A stretch of 64,000 nt of DNA from CAKRJP01 sp963597615 (GTDB taxonomy: Bacteria; Bacillota; Clostridia; Lachnospirales; Lachnospiraceae). Positions 18,401 to 25,423 of the stretch are shown in pieces. The notes under the pieces were generated by a model. That model did no database searches, had not been told where the DNA came from, and saw only the letters and a program-made list of their open reading frames with translations. Position numbers and translations under genes: made by a program. The stretch's first letter is position 1. Every line of letters starts with the position of its first letter. The stretch spans positions 62,001 to 126,000 of the forward strand of contig CAVBQS010000024.1 in the NCBI GenBank assembly GCA_963597615.1, written 5' to 3'.

Positions 18401-19189
18401 AAGAAACGTGAGATTATCGTAACCAATGAAGAGACGGGAGAATCTAAGGCATATTTGATTCCTTACGGATCTCGTATCAAGATTCAGGATGGTGTACGCT
18501 TAGAGGCCGGTGATGAACTGACAGAAGGTTCTGTAAACCCACATGATATCCTTAGAATTAAGGGACTTCGTGCAACTCAGGATTACCTTCTTAGAGAGGT
18601 TCAGAGAGTATACCGTCTCCAGGGTGTAGAAATCAACGACAAGCATATCGAAGTAATTGTTCGCCAGATGCTTAAGAAAATCCGTATCGAGGAAGCTGGA
18701 GATACCGGATTCCTTCCAGGAACAAACGTAGATATCTTGGAGTTTGAAGATAAGAATACAGAGCTTGTTGCAGAAGGCAAAGAGCCTGCAACAGGAGAGC
18801 AGATCGTACTTGGTATTACTAAGGCATCTCTTGCAACCAATTCCTTCTTATCAGCAGCTTCCTTCCAGGAGACCACAAAGGTTCTGACAGAAGCAGCTAT
18901 TAAGGGTAAGATTGATCCATTGGTAGGATTAAAAGAGAACGTTATTATCGGTAAGCAGATTCCTGCAGGTACTGGTATGAGAAGATACAGAGACGTTAAG
19001 CTTAGCACAGAGTTTGAGGAGACAGATGAACTTTCTTTTGAAGAAGATTTCGATGAAGATGGTTTTGATTCCGATGACTTTGGAGGAGAAGAACTTTTTT
19101 TTGATGAGATGGAAGACGCAGATGACGCAGATGATGCAGAAGACGCTACAGAAGAATTCTCAGAAGAAGAACCTGTCGTTATAGAGTAG
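15464..19189 (+). CDS. rpoC: RNA polymerase beta' subunit
   Basis: The beta' subunit, 1241 aa, carrying the catalytic magnesium loop NADFDGDQM at about 455-463. The N-terminal zinc ribbon has CHCGKYKK and CDKCGVEV; the second Cys cluster is in TCRSHNGVCAKCYG. Trigger-loop sequence GEPGTQLTMRTFHSGG follows. The last 50 or so residues are an unusually long acidic tail rich in Asp and Glu, ending EEPVVIE, mirroring the acidic RpoB tail. AGGAAGGGGTG precedes the ATG. The operon ends at the terminator 60 nt downstream. Confidence 0.98.
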   Translation: MPENNNETYQPITFDAIKIGLASPEKILEWSKGEVTKPETINYRTLKPERDGLFCEKIFGPSKDWECHCGKYKKIRYKGVVCDKCGVEVTKSSVRRERMGHIALAAPVSHIWYFKGIPSRMGLILDISPRILEKVLYFASYIVLDAGDTDLMYKQVLSEAEYQEAYEKWGSGAFRVGMGAESIKQLLEEIDLEAEYKELTEGLEGASGQKRARIVKRLEVVEAFRESGNKPEWMIMTNIPVIPPDLRPMVQLDGGRFATSDLNDLYRRIINRNNRLKRLLELGAPDIIVRNEKRMLQEAVDALIDNGRRGRPVTGPGNRALKSLSDMLKGKSGRFRQNLLGKRVDYSGRSVIVVGPELKIYQCGLPKEMAIELFKPFVMKELVQNGTAHNIKNAKKMVERLQPEVWDVLEEVIKEHPVMLNRAPTLHRLGIQAFEPILVEGKAIKLHPLVCTAFNADFDGDQMAVHLPLSVEAQAECRFMLLSPNNLLKPSDGGPVAVPSQDMVLGIYYLTQERPGSKGEGMAFKSLNEAILAYENKAVTLHSRVKVRVTKTLPSGEERTGVVESTVGRFLFNEIIPQDLGFVDREPEENKLLLEVDFLVGKKQLKQILEKVINTHGATATAEVLDSVKSIGYKYSTRAAMTVSVSDMTVPPEKPQIIAEAQETVDKITKNFKRGLITEEERYKEVVETWKASDDKLTKALLDGLDKYNNIFMMADSGARGSDKQIKQLAGMRGLMADTTGRTIELPIKSNFREGLDVLEYFMSAHGARKGMSDTALRTADSGYLTRRLVDVSQSQIIHDIDCCENAPEIPGMYVSAFMDGNEEIEGLQERITGRYLCEDIKDAEGNILVKANHMVTPKRAELVMKKGVDENGEPLTKIKIRTVLTCRSHNGVCAKCYGANMATGESVQVGEAVGIIAAQSIGEPGTQLTMRTFHSGGVAGNDITQGLPRVEELLEARKPKGLAIITEFGGIANISDTKKKREIIVTNEETGESKAYLIPYGSRIKIQDGVRLEAGDELTEGSVNPHDILRIKGLRATQDYLLREVQRVYRLQGVEINDKHIEVIVRQMLKKIRIEEAGDTGFLPGTNVDILEFEDKNTELVAEGKEPATGEQIVLGITKASLATNSFLSAASFQETTKVLTEAAIKGKIDPLVGLKENVIIGKQIPAGTGMRRYRDVKLSTEFEETDELSFEEDFDEDGFDSDDFGGEELFFDEMEDADDADDAEDATEEFSEEEPVVIE

Positions 19190-19247
19190 GGACTTTTGGG
19201 CCACCTGGTCGATTCTTGAAATGTAAAAACCACAGATAATTAGGAGA

Positions 19248-19284
19248 AACAACCATGGAAAATGAATTCCGTGGTTGTTTTTTT
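19248..19284 (+). terminator. rpoBC terminator
   Basis: AACAACCATGGAA (19248-19260) pairs with TTCCGTGGTTGTT (19267-19279), 13 pairs with one G-U, loop of 6, T run 19278-19284. Confidence 0.9.
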
Positions 19285-19315
19285 GTACAATTGTTTATCA
19301 TTTTGCGACAATAGT

Positions 19316-19334
19316 GCTATTGACAATCATTATC
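19316..19334 (+). promoter_or_regulatory. Fur box 1 over the feo -35 region
   Basis: Matches the classical 19-bp Fur consensus at 16 of 19 positions, with an exact AATCATTATC right half. It covers the -35 box, so bound Fur would block polymerase. Confidence 0.7.
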
Positions 19335-19348
19335 AACAAGACTATAAT
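19320..19348 (+). promoter_or_regulatory. Consensus promoter of the feo operon
   Basis: TTGACA (19320-19325), 17-nt spacer, TATAAT (19343-19348): a perfect sigma-A promoter, expected to be strong when not repressed. Confidence 0.9.
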
Positions 19349-19360
19349 GACTTTGCAAAT

Positions 19361-19373
19361 GATAATTAATATC
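19361..19373 (+). promoter_or_regulatory. Fur box 2 downstream of the start point
   Basis: GATAATTAATATC has the 6-1-6 arrangement of a Fur site with one mismatch (GATAAT-N-ATTATC). It lies just after the expected transcription start. Confidence 0.55.
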
Positions 19374-19391
19374 GTTTAAAGGAGGCGAATC

Positions 19392-19634
19392 ATGGGTCAG
19401 GAAAAGAGGCTGGATCACGTTATCCGAGAATTAAGAGACAGCGGATGCCGGATTACGCCACAACGAAGAATGTTGATTCGCATAATTCTGGAGAACGAAT
19501 ACTCTTCCTGCAAGGAGATCTATTTTGCGGCTAAGCAATTAGATGACAAGGTAGGCCTCGCCACCGTTTATCGGACGGTACAGCTATTGGAAGACATGGA
19601 ACTCATTCATAAGGAAATGGTAGTACACGTTTGA
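19392..19634 (+). CDS. Fur-like protein, DNA-binding domain only
   Basis: An 80-aa protein matching only the winged-helix half of the Fur family: GCRITPQRRMLIRIIL, then SSCKEIYFAAKQ and the recognition helix region VGLATVYRTVQLLEDM. Full Fur proteins are about 130-150 aa and carry a C-terminal dimerisation domain with His-rich and Cys-rich metal sites; none is present here. The reading frame stops at 19634, 21 nt before feoA, and no C-terminal remnant is visible in any frame. It lies behind a Fur-box promoter and heads the feo operon. It could be a decayed gene or a stable short regulator; the good binding site (AAAGGAGGCG) and clean sequence favour expression. Confidence 0.75.
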   Translation: MGQEKRLDHVIRELRDSGCRITPQRRMLIRIILENEYSSCKEIYFAAKQLDDKVGLATVYRTVQLLEDMELIHKEMVVHV

Positions 19635-19655
19635 TTCACAAAGGAGGTTAGGGGA

Positions 19656-19865
19656 ATGCCTATTACTATGGTTAACATTGGAGAAGTTAACAAGATTAAA
19701 AGAATTAGTGGCAGTGAAGAGGTGAAGCGTTTTTTGGCGAACCTGGGTTTTGTTGTTGATGCAGAGGTAAGTGTTGTATCATCCATTGGCGGTAATGTAA
19801 TCGTTAACGTAAAAGATTCTAGAGTAGCGGTTAACGCTGACATGGCAAGACATATCTACGTCTAA
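19656..19865 (+). CDS. feoA: FeoA-family protein (first copy)
   Basis: A 69-aa SH3-like FeoA domain protein, cytoplasmic partner of the FeoB ferrous iron transporter. Typical pattern: short strands with GEVNKIKRISGSEEVKRFLANLGF near the N-terminus and NVIVNVKDSRVAVNADMARHI at the end. The binding site AAAGGAGGTTAGGGGA precedes ATG 19656. It shares the operon with the Fur-like gene, a second feoA and feoB. Two separate FeoA proteins are common in Clostridia; whether they act together or separately cannot be read from sequence. Confidence 0.88.
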   Translation: MPITMVNIGEVNKIKRISGSEEVKRFLANLGFVVDAEVSVVSSIGGNVIVNVKDSRVAVNADMARHIYV

Positions 19866-19921
19866 GAGACGTTGATATATAGATTGCAGATGCATGAGTT
19901 ATAAAAGAAAGGAGAATGGTT

Positions 19922-20140
19922 ATGACTTTAGGAGACGCAAAAGTAGGCAGTACTGTAGTTGTAACAAAAATTGAGGGAGACGGTGCTTACAAACGTCGTA
20001 TCATGGACATGGGCATCACAAAGGGAAGCGAACTTTACATTAGAAAAGTAGCTCCTTTGGGAGATCCTGTAGAAATTACAGTTCGTGGATATGAGCTTTC
20101 TGTACGTAAGGCAGATGCGGCTTGTGTTCAGGTAAAATAA
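19922..20140 (+). CDS. feoA: FeoA-family protein (second copy)
   Basis: A 72-aa FeoA domain protein with the canonical layout MTLGDAKVGSTVVVTKIEG, RRIMDMGITKGSELYI, and PLGDPVEITVRGYELSVRK. This copy is closer to classical FeoA than the first. ATG 19922 is spaced 8 nt from AAAGGAG; the ATG at 19916 is too close to it. It is 55 nt before feoB and very likely cotranscribed. FeoA is thought to regulate or stabilise the FeoB complex. Confidence 0.92.
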   Translation: MTLGDAKVGSTVVVTKIEGDGAYKRRIMDMGITKGSELYIRKVAPLGDPVEITVRGYELSVRKADAACVQVK

Positions 20141-20194
20141 TTTCATTTTACATAACCAGTTCACGTGATAGACAATTGAAGGAGGAAGCGAGAA

Positions 20195-22375
20195 ATGGCA
20201 ATTACAATTGCACTTGCCGGAAACCCGAACTGTGGTAAGACTACCATGTTCAATGCGCTTACAGGTGCCAACCAGTATGTTGGTAACTGGCCAGGTGTTA
20301 CGGTAGAAAAAAAAGAGGGTAAAATCAAGAGTAAGAAGTACAAGGCAGAGGATGTTAAGGTGACTGACCTTCCAGGTATTTACTCTTTATCTCCATACAC
20401 TTTGGAGGAAGTAGTCAGCCGTGACTATATTTTAAATGAGAATCCAGATGTTATCGTGGATCTTGTAGATGCGACCAATATTGAGCGTAACTTATATCTG
20501 ACAACCCAGTTGATCGAGACAGGAGTTCCTGTAGTTATCGCTCTTAACATGTCAGACTTGTTAGAGAAGAGAGGCATTAAGATTGATACTGAACGTCTTT
20601 CTATGCTTCTAGGCTGCCCGATTGTTAAGACTTCTGCCTTAAAGCAGGAAGGTCTTGAGGAATTAATCGACAAGGCTATTGCCGTTGCGAAGCAGTCTGA
20701 TGTAAAACTTCCTGGTGAGATTTTTGAAAAAGATTTAGAAGCAGCTGTTGCAACTGTTAAGGATGTTCTCCCAGAAACTATTACCGCTGACAAGAAGAGA
20801 TGGTATGCAGTTAAATTCTTAGAGAATGACAGTAAGGTAATTGAAAGCCTGAATTTGAAGGCAGATGCTACTAAGATTGTAGACGAGCAGAGAAAGGCTA
20901 TTGAGACAAAAGAAGACGATGATATGGAAAGTATCGTAACAGACCAGCGTTACAGATATATTCAGAAGATCGTAGGAACAGCAGTTCAAAAATCTGCTGA
21001 CAAGCTTACTGTTTCAGATAAGATTGATCGAATCGTTACAAACCGTATCTTAGGTATTCCGATTTTCATCGCTGTTATGTGGCTTGTATATTACATTTCT
21101 GTAACAACAATCGGTACTTTGGTAACAGACTGGACCAATGATACTTTTGTTGGAGCAATTCAGACAGTTGTAGGAGACTTTCTTACAAATGTTGGCGCCA
21201 GCGATTTGATCAACGGATTAGTTGTAGATGGTATCATCGGTGGACTTGGAGCTGTCCTTGGTTTCGTTCCACAGATGGCAATTCTTTTCTTGTTCCTTTC
21301 AATCCTTGAGGACTGCGGATATATGGTACGTATCGCATTCGTTATGGACCGTGTGTTTAGACATTTTGGATTATCAGGAAAGAGCTTTATTCCACTTTTG
21401 ATTTCTTCTGGATGTGGTATCCCAGGAATCATGGCATCTAAGACTATTGAGCAGGACAATGACAGACGTCTTACTATTATGACAGCTACCTTTATCCCTT
21501 GTGGAGCAAAACTTCCAGTTATCGCTATGATGGGTGGAGTAATTGCCGGTGAAGTAGCAGGATATCAGGAGAGCTCATTTATTGCTCCTCTTATGTACTT
21601 TGTTGGTATCGTAGCAGTATTAGTATCAGCAATCATCCTGAAGAAAACAAAACCATTCTCAGGAAAACCGGCTCCATTCGTTATGGAGTTGCCGCAGTAT
21701 CACATTCCACAGGTTAAGACAGTTCTCCTTCACGTTTGGGAGAGACTGAAAGGCTTCATCATCAAGGCTGGTACAATTCTCTTCCTTGCATGCGTAGTTA
21801 TGTGGTTCCTTGGAGGATTCGGATTTGTCGATGGAAGCTTTGGAATGGTAGAAGACAGTGCAGATAGTTTGATGGCTTTACTTGGAGGCATCATCGCACC
21901 AATCTTTGTTCCGCTTGGATTTGGTTCATGGCAGCCAGTTGCAGCATCCATCTCGGGATTTACTGCAAAGGAAGCTATCGTATCAACCATGGGAGTTTTG
22001 GCAAATGTATCCGGAGACACAGAGGATGCAGTGAACGTAGCACAGGGCGTTGCAAGTTGGTTCCCATCAACAATCGCAGCATTTACATTCTTGATGTTCA
22101 ATCTTCTTGATTCACCTTGTCTTGCAGCCATCGCTACAATGGCTAAGGAAATGCAGTCGAGAAAATGGTTCTGGTTTGCAATTTTATTCCAGAATATCTT
22201 CGCATATGTAGTATGCTTGATTGTATATCAGATTGGTTCACTTGTTACAGGCGGAGCATTTGGAGTAGGTTCAATTGTTGCAATTATCCTTTTGGCAGCA
22301 TTGTTATTCATGCTCTTTAGACCGGACCCGTACAAGGATCAGAAAGTATATTCTAAGCGTTCGGTTAATGCGTAA
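20195..22375 (+). CDS. feoB: Ferrous iron transporter FeoB
   Basis: Main Fe(II) uptake permease, 726 aa. The N-terminal G domain has G1 GNPNCGKTTMFNALTG at about 8-23, G3 DLPG and G4 NMSD, followed by the helical guanine-nucleotide-dissociation-inhibitor-like domain. The C-terminal half is a membrane domain with two Gate repeats (GCGIPGIMAS and the CGAKLPVIAMM region). GGAGGAAGC precedes the ATG. Iron limitation should induce it through the two Fur-box-like sites at the head of the operon. No C-terminal FeoC domain is visible. The small membrane/Cys-rich genes downstream are typical companions. Confidence 0.97.
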   Translation: MAITIALAGNPNCGKTTMFNALTGANQYVGNWPGVTVEKKEGKIKSKKYKAEDVKVTDLPGIYSLSPYTLEEVVSRDYILNENPDVIVDLVDATNIERNLYLTTQLIETGVPVVIALNMSDLLEKRGIKIDTERLSMLLGCPIVKTSALKQEGLEELIDKAIAVAKQSDVKLPGEIFEKDLEAAVATVKDVLPETITADKKRWYAVKFLENDSKVIESLNLKADATKIVDEQRKAIETKEDDDMESIVTDQRYRYIQKIVGTAVQKSADKLTVSDKIDRIVTNRILGIPIFIAVMWLVYYISVTTIGTLVTDWTNDTFVGAIQTVVGDFLTNVGASDLINGLVVDGIIGGLGAVLGFVPQMAILFLFLSILEDCGYMVRIAFVMDRVFRHFGLSGKSFIPLLISSGCGIPGIMASKTIEQDNDRRLTIMTATFIPCGAKLPVIAMMGGVIAGEVAGYQESSFIAPLMYFVGIVAVLVSAIILKKTKPFSGKPAPFVMELPQYHIPQVKTVLLHVWERLKGFIIKAGTILFLACVVMWFLGGFGFVDGSFGMVEDSADSLMALLGGIIAPIFVPLGFGSWQPVAASISGFTAKEAIVSTMGVLANVSGDTEDAVNVAQGVASWFPSTIAAFTFLMFNLLDSPCLAAIATMAKEMQSRKWFWFAILFQNIFAYVVCLIVYQIGSLVTGGAFGVGSIVAIILLAALLFMLFRPDPYKDQKVYSKRSVNA

Positions 22376-22407
22376 ATAAAAGTATACTTAAGAATAATTT
22401 GCAGGAG

Positions 22408-22436
22408 GCCGGATGTATTTTACATCTGGCTTTCTG
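22408..22436 (+). terminator. Hairpin after feoB
   Basis: GCCGGATGTA (22408-22417) pairs with TACATCTGGC (22421-22430), one G-U, loop TTT, followed by TTTCTG. It probably tapers transcription between feoB and the small downstream genes. Confidence 0.6.
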
Positions 22437-22461
22437 CTTTCTTGAAAGCTTGGTGAGGATA

Positions 22462-22635
22462 ATGATAGCAAATGTAATAATCATCGCTTTGATTGCGACA
22501 TATTGTATTTATTTGATTCGAAAAATCATTAAAAACTGTAAGGAAGGTAAGAACCCGGGGTGTGTTGGCTGCAGCGGAGGCTGTGGCGGAAACTGCAGTG
22601 GATGTGGTTCTTGCCCACCGCCCAAAAAGAAGTAG
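22462..22635 (+). CDS. FeoB-associated Cys-rich membrane protein
   Basis: A 57-aa protein with one N-terminal membrane helix (about 2-19), a basic stretch (RKIIKNCKEGK), and a Gly/Cys-rich tail with CVGCSGGCGGNCSGCGSC. This is the known layout of the FeoB-associated Cys-rich membrane protein family. The cysteines could hold or hand over ferrous iron near FeoB; this is inferred. ATG 22462 was chosen because GTGAGG lies just upstream and the membrane helix begins there; the longer frame from 22399 runs through the preceding hairpin. Confidence 0.85.
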   Translation: MIANVIIIALIATYCIYLIRKIIKNCKEGKNPGCVGCSGGCGGNCSGCGSCPPPKKK

Positions 22636-22711
22636 CTATACAAAGAAAGGTACAGCATACAAAAGTGTATATCATATAAAAACGCATATCATATAGAAAG
22701 GCGGAGACAAT

Positions 22712-22849
22712 ATGGGTAACTCAACCACATCAATGTTCTATGCATTTGGCTTGTTCCTGGTAATTTATATTGTGGGGGCGTCCATTTATCAGCTCTATCT
22801 ATGGATCAAGGCTTGGAAAAATAAAAGAAAAGACAAGATAGAAGAATAA
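22712..22849 (+). CDS. 45-aa single-pass membrane protein
   Basis: Not recognised as a named family. The 45-aa product begins MGNSTTSMFYAFG, has one membrane helix at about 9-31, and ends in a charged tail KNKRKDKIEE. A strong binding site, GGCGGAG, lies five nt upstream of the ATG, and the stop is followed by the next gene after 40 nt. Position between two small metal-protein genes in the feo cluster suggests a membrane accessory role in iron handling, but it has no Cys or His-rich motif. Coding status rests on the binding site, helix and clean context. Confidence 0.6.
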   Translation: MGNSTTSMFYAFGLFLVIYIVGASIYQLYLWIKAWKNKRKDKIEE

Positions 22850-22889
22850 AATATAGTTAATAGATTAGAAAGTATAAAGAGAAAATACC

Positions 22890-23255
22890 ATGGCAGATAT
22901 TATTATTATATTGATTGTAATTGTCTTGATGGTTCTTGCCGGAAAAAGCGCAATCAAACATTTTAAGGGGGAAGGAGCTTGCTGCGGCGGTGGCTCAGGA
23001 AGCACCCAAAAGAAGGCAAAAGCCAAATTCTTAGATGGCCCTGTAATAGGAAGAAAGACCATTAAAATTTCAGGAATGACCTGTGAGCACTGTGCAGCGA
23101 AGGTAACAGATGCTTTGAACTCTTTGGATGGAGTAGTAGCCACTGTGAATTTAAAGGAGAAATGTGCAGAGGTTTCCTATGATCGGCAAATTAATACTTC
23201 TGATTTAAAACAGGCAGTAAAAAATGCCGGATATGAGGTCCTTGGAATTTCCTAG
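22890..23255 (+). CDS. Membrane-anchored heavy-metal-associated (HMA) domain protein
   Basis: A 121-aa protein: N-terminal membrane helix (about 3-17), short Cys/Gly patch (ACCGGGSG at about 30-37), then a full HMA fold from about 55 to 121 with the metal-binding loop GMTCEHCAAK at about 62-71. CopZ-like domains of this kind carry Cu(I) or another soft metal to a P-type ATPase; here the domain is tethered to the membrane and no ATPase follows. Its position in the feo cluster suggests a metal-delivery or buffering role, which is inference. Length is complete; the binding site is weak (AAAGAGAAA). Confidence 0.82.
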   Translation: MADIIIILIVIVLMVLAGKSAIKHFKGEGACCGGGSGSTQKKAKAKFLDGPVIGRKTIKISGMTCEHCAAKVTDALNSLDGVVATVNLKEKCAEVSYDRQINTSDLKQAVKNAGYEVLGIS

Positions 23256-23395
23256 AAGTAAAATTTTAGGAAAAATTAAATCCGTTAAAAACATGTGTAA
23301 CTTATCAAATTTAAAAAAGATGGTTTTGCACATGCTTTTGGCGGATTTTGTTGTATACTATATAGATATAAATTTATTTGCAGGAGGTGGGAAAG

Positions 23396-23566
23396 GTGAA
23401 ATTATTAATCTTAGGGGTAGTAATTGTTTTAGCATTAGTTGCTTATTTTTCTTTGAAAAGTTTAGGACAGGGAAATGGAGAGGAAGCCTCAAAATCTCAG
23501 GGCTGTAGCTGCAATTGTTCCACTTGTTCAGAGGGCTGTAGCAGTGCAAAAAAACAGAAATCATAA
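23396..23566 (+). CDS. Small Cys-rich membrane protein
   Basis: A 56-aa protein resembling the FeoB-associated Cys-rich type: membrane helix at about 2-20 (LLILGVVIVLALVAYF), a short linker, then GCSCNCSTCSEGCSSAKK. The six closely spaced cysteines suit metal or Fe/S coordination. GTG 23396 is chosen because GGAGGTGGG lies just upstream; the TTG at 23378 would precede the binding site. About 140 nt separate it from the HMA gene, so it may have its own promoter (a TATACT box lies near 23354, but no clear -35). Confidence 0.68.
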   Translation: MKLLILGVVIVLALVAYFSLKSLGQGNGEEASKSQGCSCNCSTCSEGCSSAKKQKS

Positions 23567-23601
23567 GATATAAAGAATGTTAAAACTTTGTCCCACATCC
23601 G

Positions 23602-23630
23602 TTGACTTTGAAAAATCACAGGCCTATAAT
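23602..23630 (+). promoter_or_regulatory. Promoter of the M24 peptidase gene
   Basis: TTGACT (23602-23607), 17-nt spacer, TATAAT (23625-23630). Confidence 0.75.
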
Positions 23631-23712
23631 TTGACATAGAAAAAAGGGACACTTATTCGTAAAAGAACAATTGGGGTATGAGATGTCCTATAAAGAAAGG
23701 CTGGGAAATAAT

Positions 23713-24798
23713 ATGGATCAAAACAAAGTATCAAGAGTATTAAAGTCTATGGAGGACCATGAGATTCCACAGATGATCATTTCTGATCCGGTGGCAATCT
23801 TCTACCTGACAGGAAAGTGGATTATTCCGGGAGAGCGATTGCTTGCTTTATATCTGAATGTAAATGGCAATCACAAATTGGTAATTAACGAACTCTTTCC
23901 CCAGGAAAAAGACTTGGGTGTAGAACTTGTTTGGTATAACGATATTCAGGATGGTGTAGAGATTCTTAGCAAATTTGTTGAGAAAGACAAGGTTATGGGA
24001 ATTGACAAGACCTGGCCTGCAAGATTTTTAATCCGTCTTCAGGAATTAGGGGGAGGCAGCAAGTTCGTTAATGCTTCGCCTATCGTTGATTACATTCGTA
24101 TGGTAAAAGATGAGGGAGAGCAGGAGCTTATGAGAAAGTCCTCTCTTATTAATGACCAGGTAATGGAAGAATTGATTCCTTATGTTGCTAAGGGATATAC
24201 AGAGAAAGAATTAAATCAGATTTGTCGGGATATTTATAAGAAACATGGCTGCGAGGATGTTTCCTTTGATCCTATTACCGCCTATGCAAAGGGAGCAGCA
24301 GATCCTCACCATGTAACTGACGACTCCAAGGGAAAAAGAGGAGACTGTGTTATCCTTGATATCGGAGGATTTAAAGATAACTATGCTTCTGATATGACAA
24401 GAACTGTATTTATCGGAGAGGTTTCAGAAAGAGCCAAGGAGATTTACAATATTGTATTAGAAGCAAACCTTAGAGGAATTGCTGCAGCAAAACCAGGAAA
24501 CAGAATGTGTGATGTGGATTTAGCTGCAAGAAATTATATCGAAGAGAAGGGATATGGAAAATACTTTACCCACCGCACCGGACACTCCATTGGACTTGAA
24601 GATCACGAGTTTGGTGATGTGTCTTCTGTGAATGAAGATATTATTCAGGTAGGCCAGTGCTTTTCCGTAGAGCCGGGAATCTATCTTCCGGAAGAAGGAT
24701 TGGGAGTTCGTATCGAAGATTTGGTAATTATTACAGAAGATGGATGTGAAGTGCTGAATCATTTTACAAAAGATATTATCGTAGTTCCAGAAGAATAA
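23713..24798 (+). CDS. M24-family aminopeptidase (Xaa-Pro peptidase-like)
   Basis: Cytoplasmic metallopeptidase likely removing N-terminal residues next to proline. A creatinase-like N-terminal domain (about 1-130) is followed by the pita-bread catalytic fold with all five metal ligands in order: two Asp in DIGGFKDNYASDMTRT, His in HSIGLEDHE, Glu in SVEPGIYLPE, and Glu in GVRIEDLV. ATG 23713 fits the family N-terminus (MDQNKVSRVL) with GGGAA upstream; ATG 23683 is an alternative. It has its own consensus promoter. The downstream terminator overlaps the str operon promoter. Confidence 0.88.
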   Translation: MDQNKVSRVLKSMEDHEIPQMIISDPVAIFYLTGKWIIPGERLLALYLNVNGNHKLVINELFPQEKDLGVELVWYNDIQDGVEILSKFVEKDKVMGIDKTWPARFLIRLQELGGGSKFVNASPIVDYIRMVKDEGEQELMRKSSLINDQVMEELIPYVAKGYTEKELNQICRDIYKKHGCEDVSFDPITAYAKGAADPHHVTDDSKGKRGDCVILDIGGFKDNYASDMTRTVFIGEVSERAKEIYNIVLEANLRGIAAAKPGNRMCDVDLAARNYIEEKGYGKYFTHRTGHSIGLEDHEFGDVSSVNEDIIQVGQCFSVEPGIYLPEEGLGVRIEDLVIITEDGCEVLNHFTKDIIVVPEE

Positions 24799-24854
24799 AA
24801 GTATAACAAAAAATAAAAGTGGCAGTTTCTATGGAAACTGTTGCGAAAAAAACC

Positions 24855-24928
24855 AAGAGAATGCCTTGACAAGCTGATAAATAAGTAATACTATTATCTA
24901 GCGTGCTGTAAAAAGGCATTCTCTTTTT
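24855..24928 (+). terminator. Long-loop terminator enclosing the str promoter
   Basis: AAGAGAATGCC (24855-24865) is the exact reverse complement of GGCATTCTCTT (24915-24925), followed by TTTTT. The 49-nt loop starts precisely at the -35 box of the next operon. Confidence 0.6.
24866..24894 (+). promoter_or_regulatory. str operon promoter
   Basis: TTGACA (24866-24871), 17-nt spacer, TACTAT (24889-24894). The expected start near 24901 gives a leader of about 100 nt ahead of rpsL. Confidence 0.8.
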
Positions 24929-24999
24929 GTGTGCTTTTTTAACAACACAATGTCAAAGAATGACAAGCAACTTATTACTATCATAGGAGGTGAAATGAA

Positions 25000-25419
25000 A
25001 TGCCAACATTTAATCAGTTAGTAAAGAAAGGTCGCCAGACATCTGTAAAGAAGTCTACAGCACCAGCACTTCAGAAGGGATTCAACTCATTGAAGAAGAA
25101 GTCTACCAACGTATCTGCACCACAGAAGAGAGGTGTATGTACAGCAGTTAAGACAGCTACCCCTAAGAAGCCTAACTCAGCTCTTAGAAAGATCGCCAGA
25201 GTACGTCTTTCTAACGGAATCGAGGTTACAAGCTATATCCCAGGAGAAGGACACAACCTTCAGGAGCATAGTGTTGTATTGATCCGTGGTGGTCGTGTTA
25301 AGGACTTGCCAGGTACTAGATACCATATCGTACGTGGAACACTTGATACAGCAGGTGTTGCAAAGAGACGACAGGCTCGTTCTAAGTACGGCGCTAAGAG
25401 ACCAAAAGACGCTAAATAA
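25000..25419 (+). CDS. rpsL: Ribosomal protein S12
   Basis: Small-subunit protein at the decoding centre, 139 aa. Diagnostic segments: MPTFNQLVKKGRQ at the start, TPKKPNSALRKIARV around residue 50, and the loop GHNLQEHSVVLIRGGRVKDLPG. Lysines in PKKPNS and near RGGRVKDLPG are the usual streptomycin-sensitive residues (wild type by eye). AGGAGGTGAAATGAA precedes the ATG. First gene of the str operon (rpsL, rpsG, fusA). Confidence 0.98.
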   Translation: MPTFNQLVKKGRQTSVKKSTAPALQKGFNSLKKKSTNVSAPQKRGVCTAVKTATPKKPNSALRKIARVRLSNGIEVTSYIPGEGHNLQEHSVVLIRGGRVKDLPGTRYHIVRGTLDTAGVAKRRQARSKYGAKRPKDAK

Positions 25420-25423
25420 GATA

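Noticed and set aside
18601..19233. 210-aa Ser-rich frame antisense to rpoC
   Set aside because: It is the shadow of the acidic Asp/Glu tail of RpoC read backwards, without a binding site.
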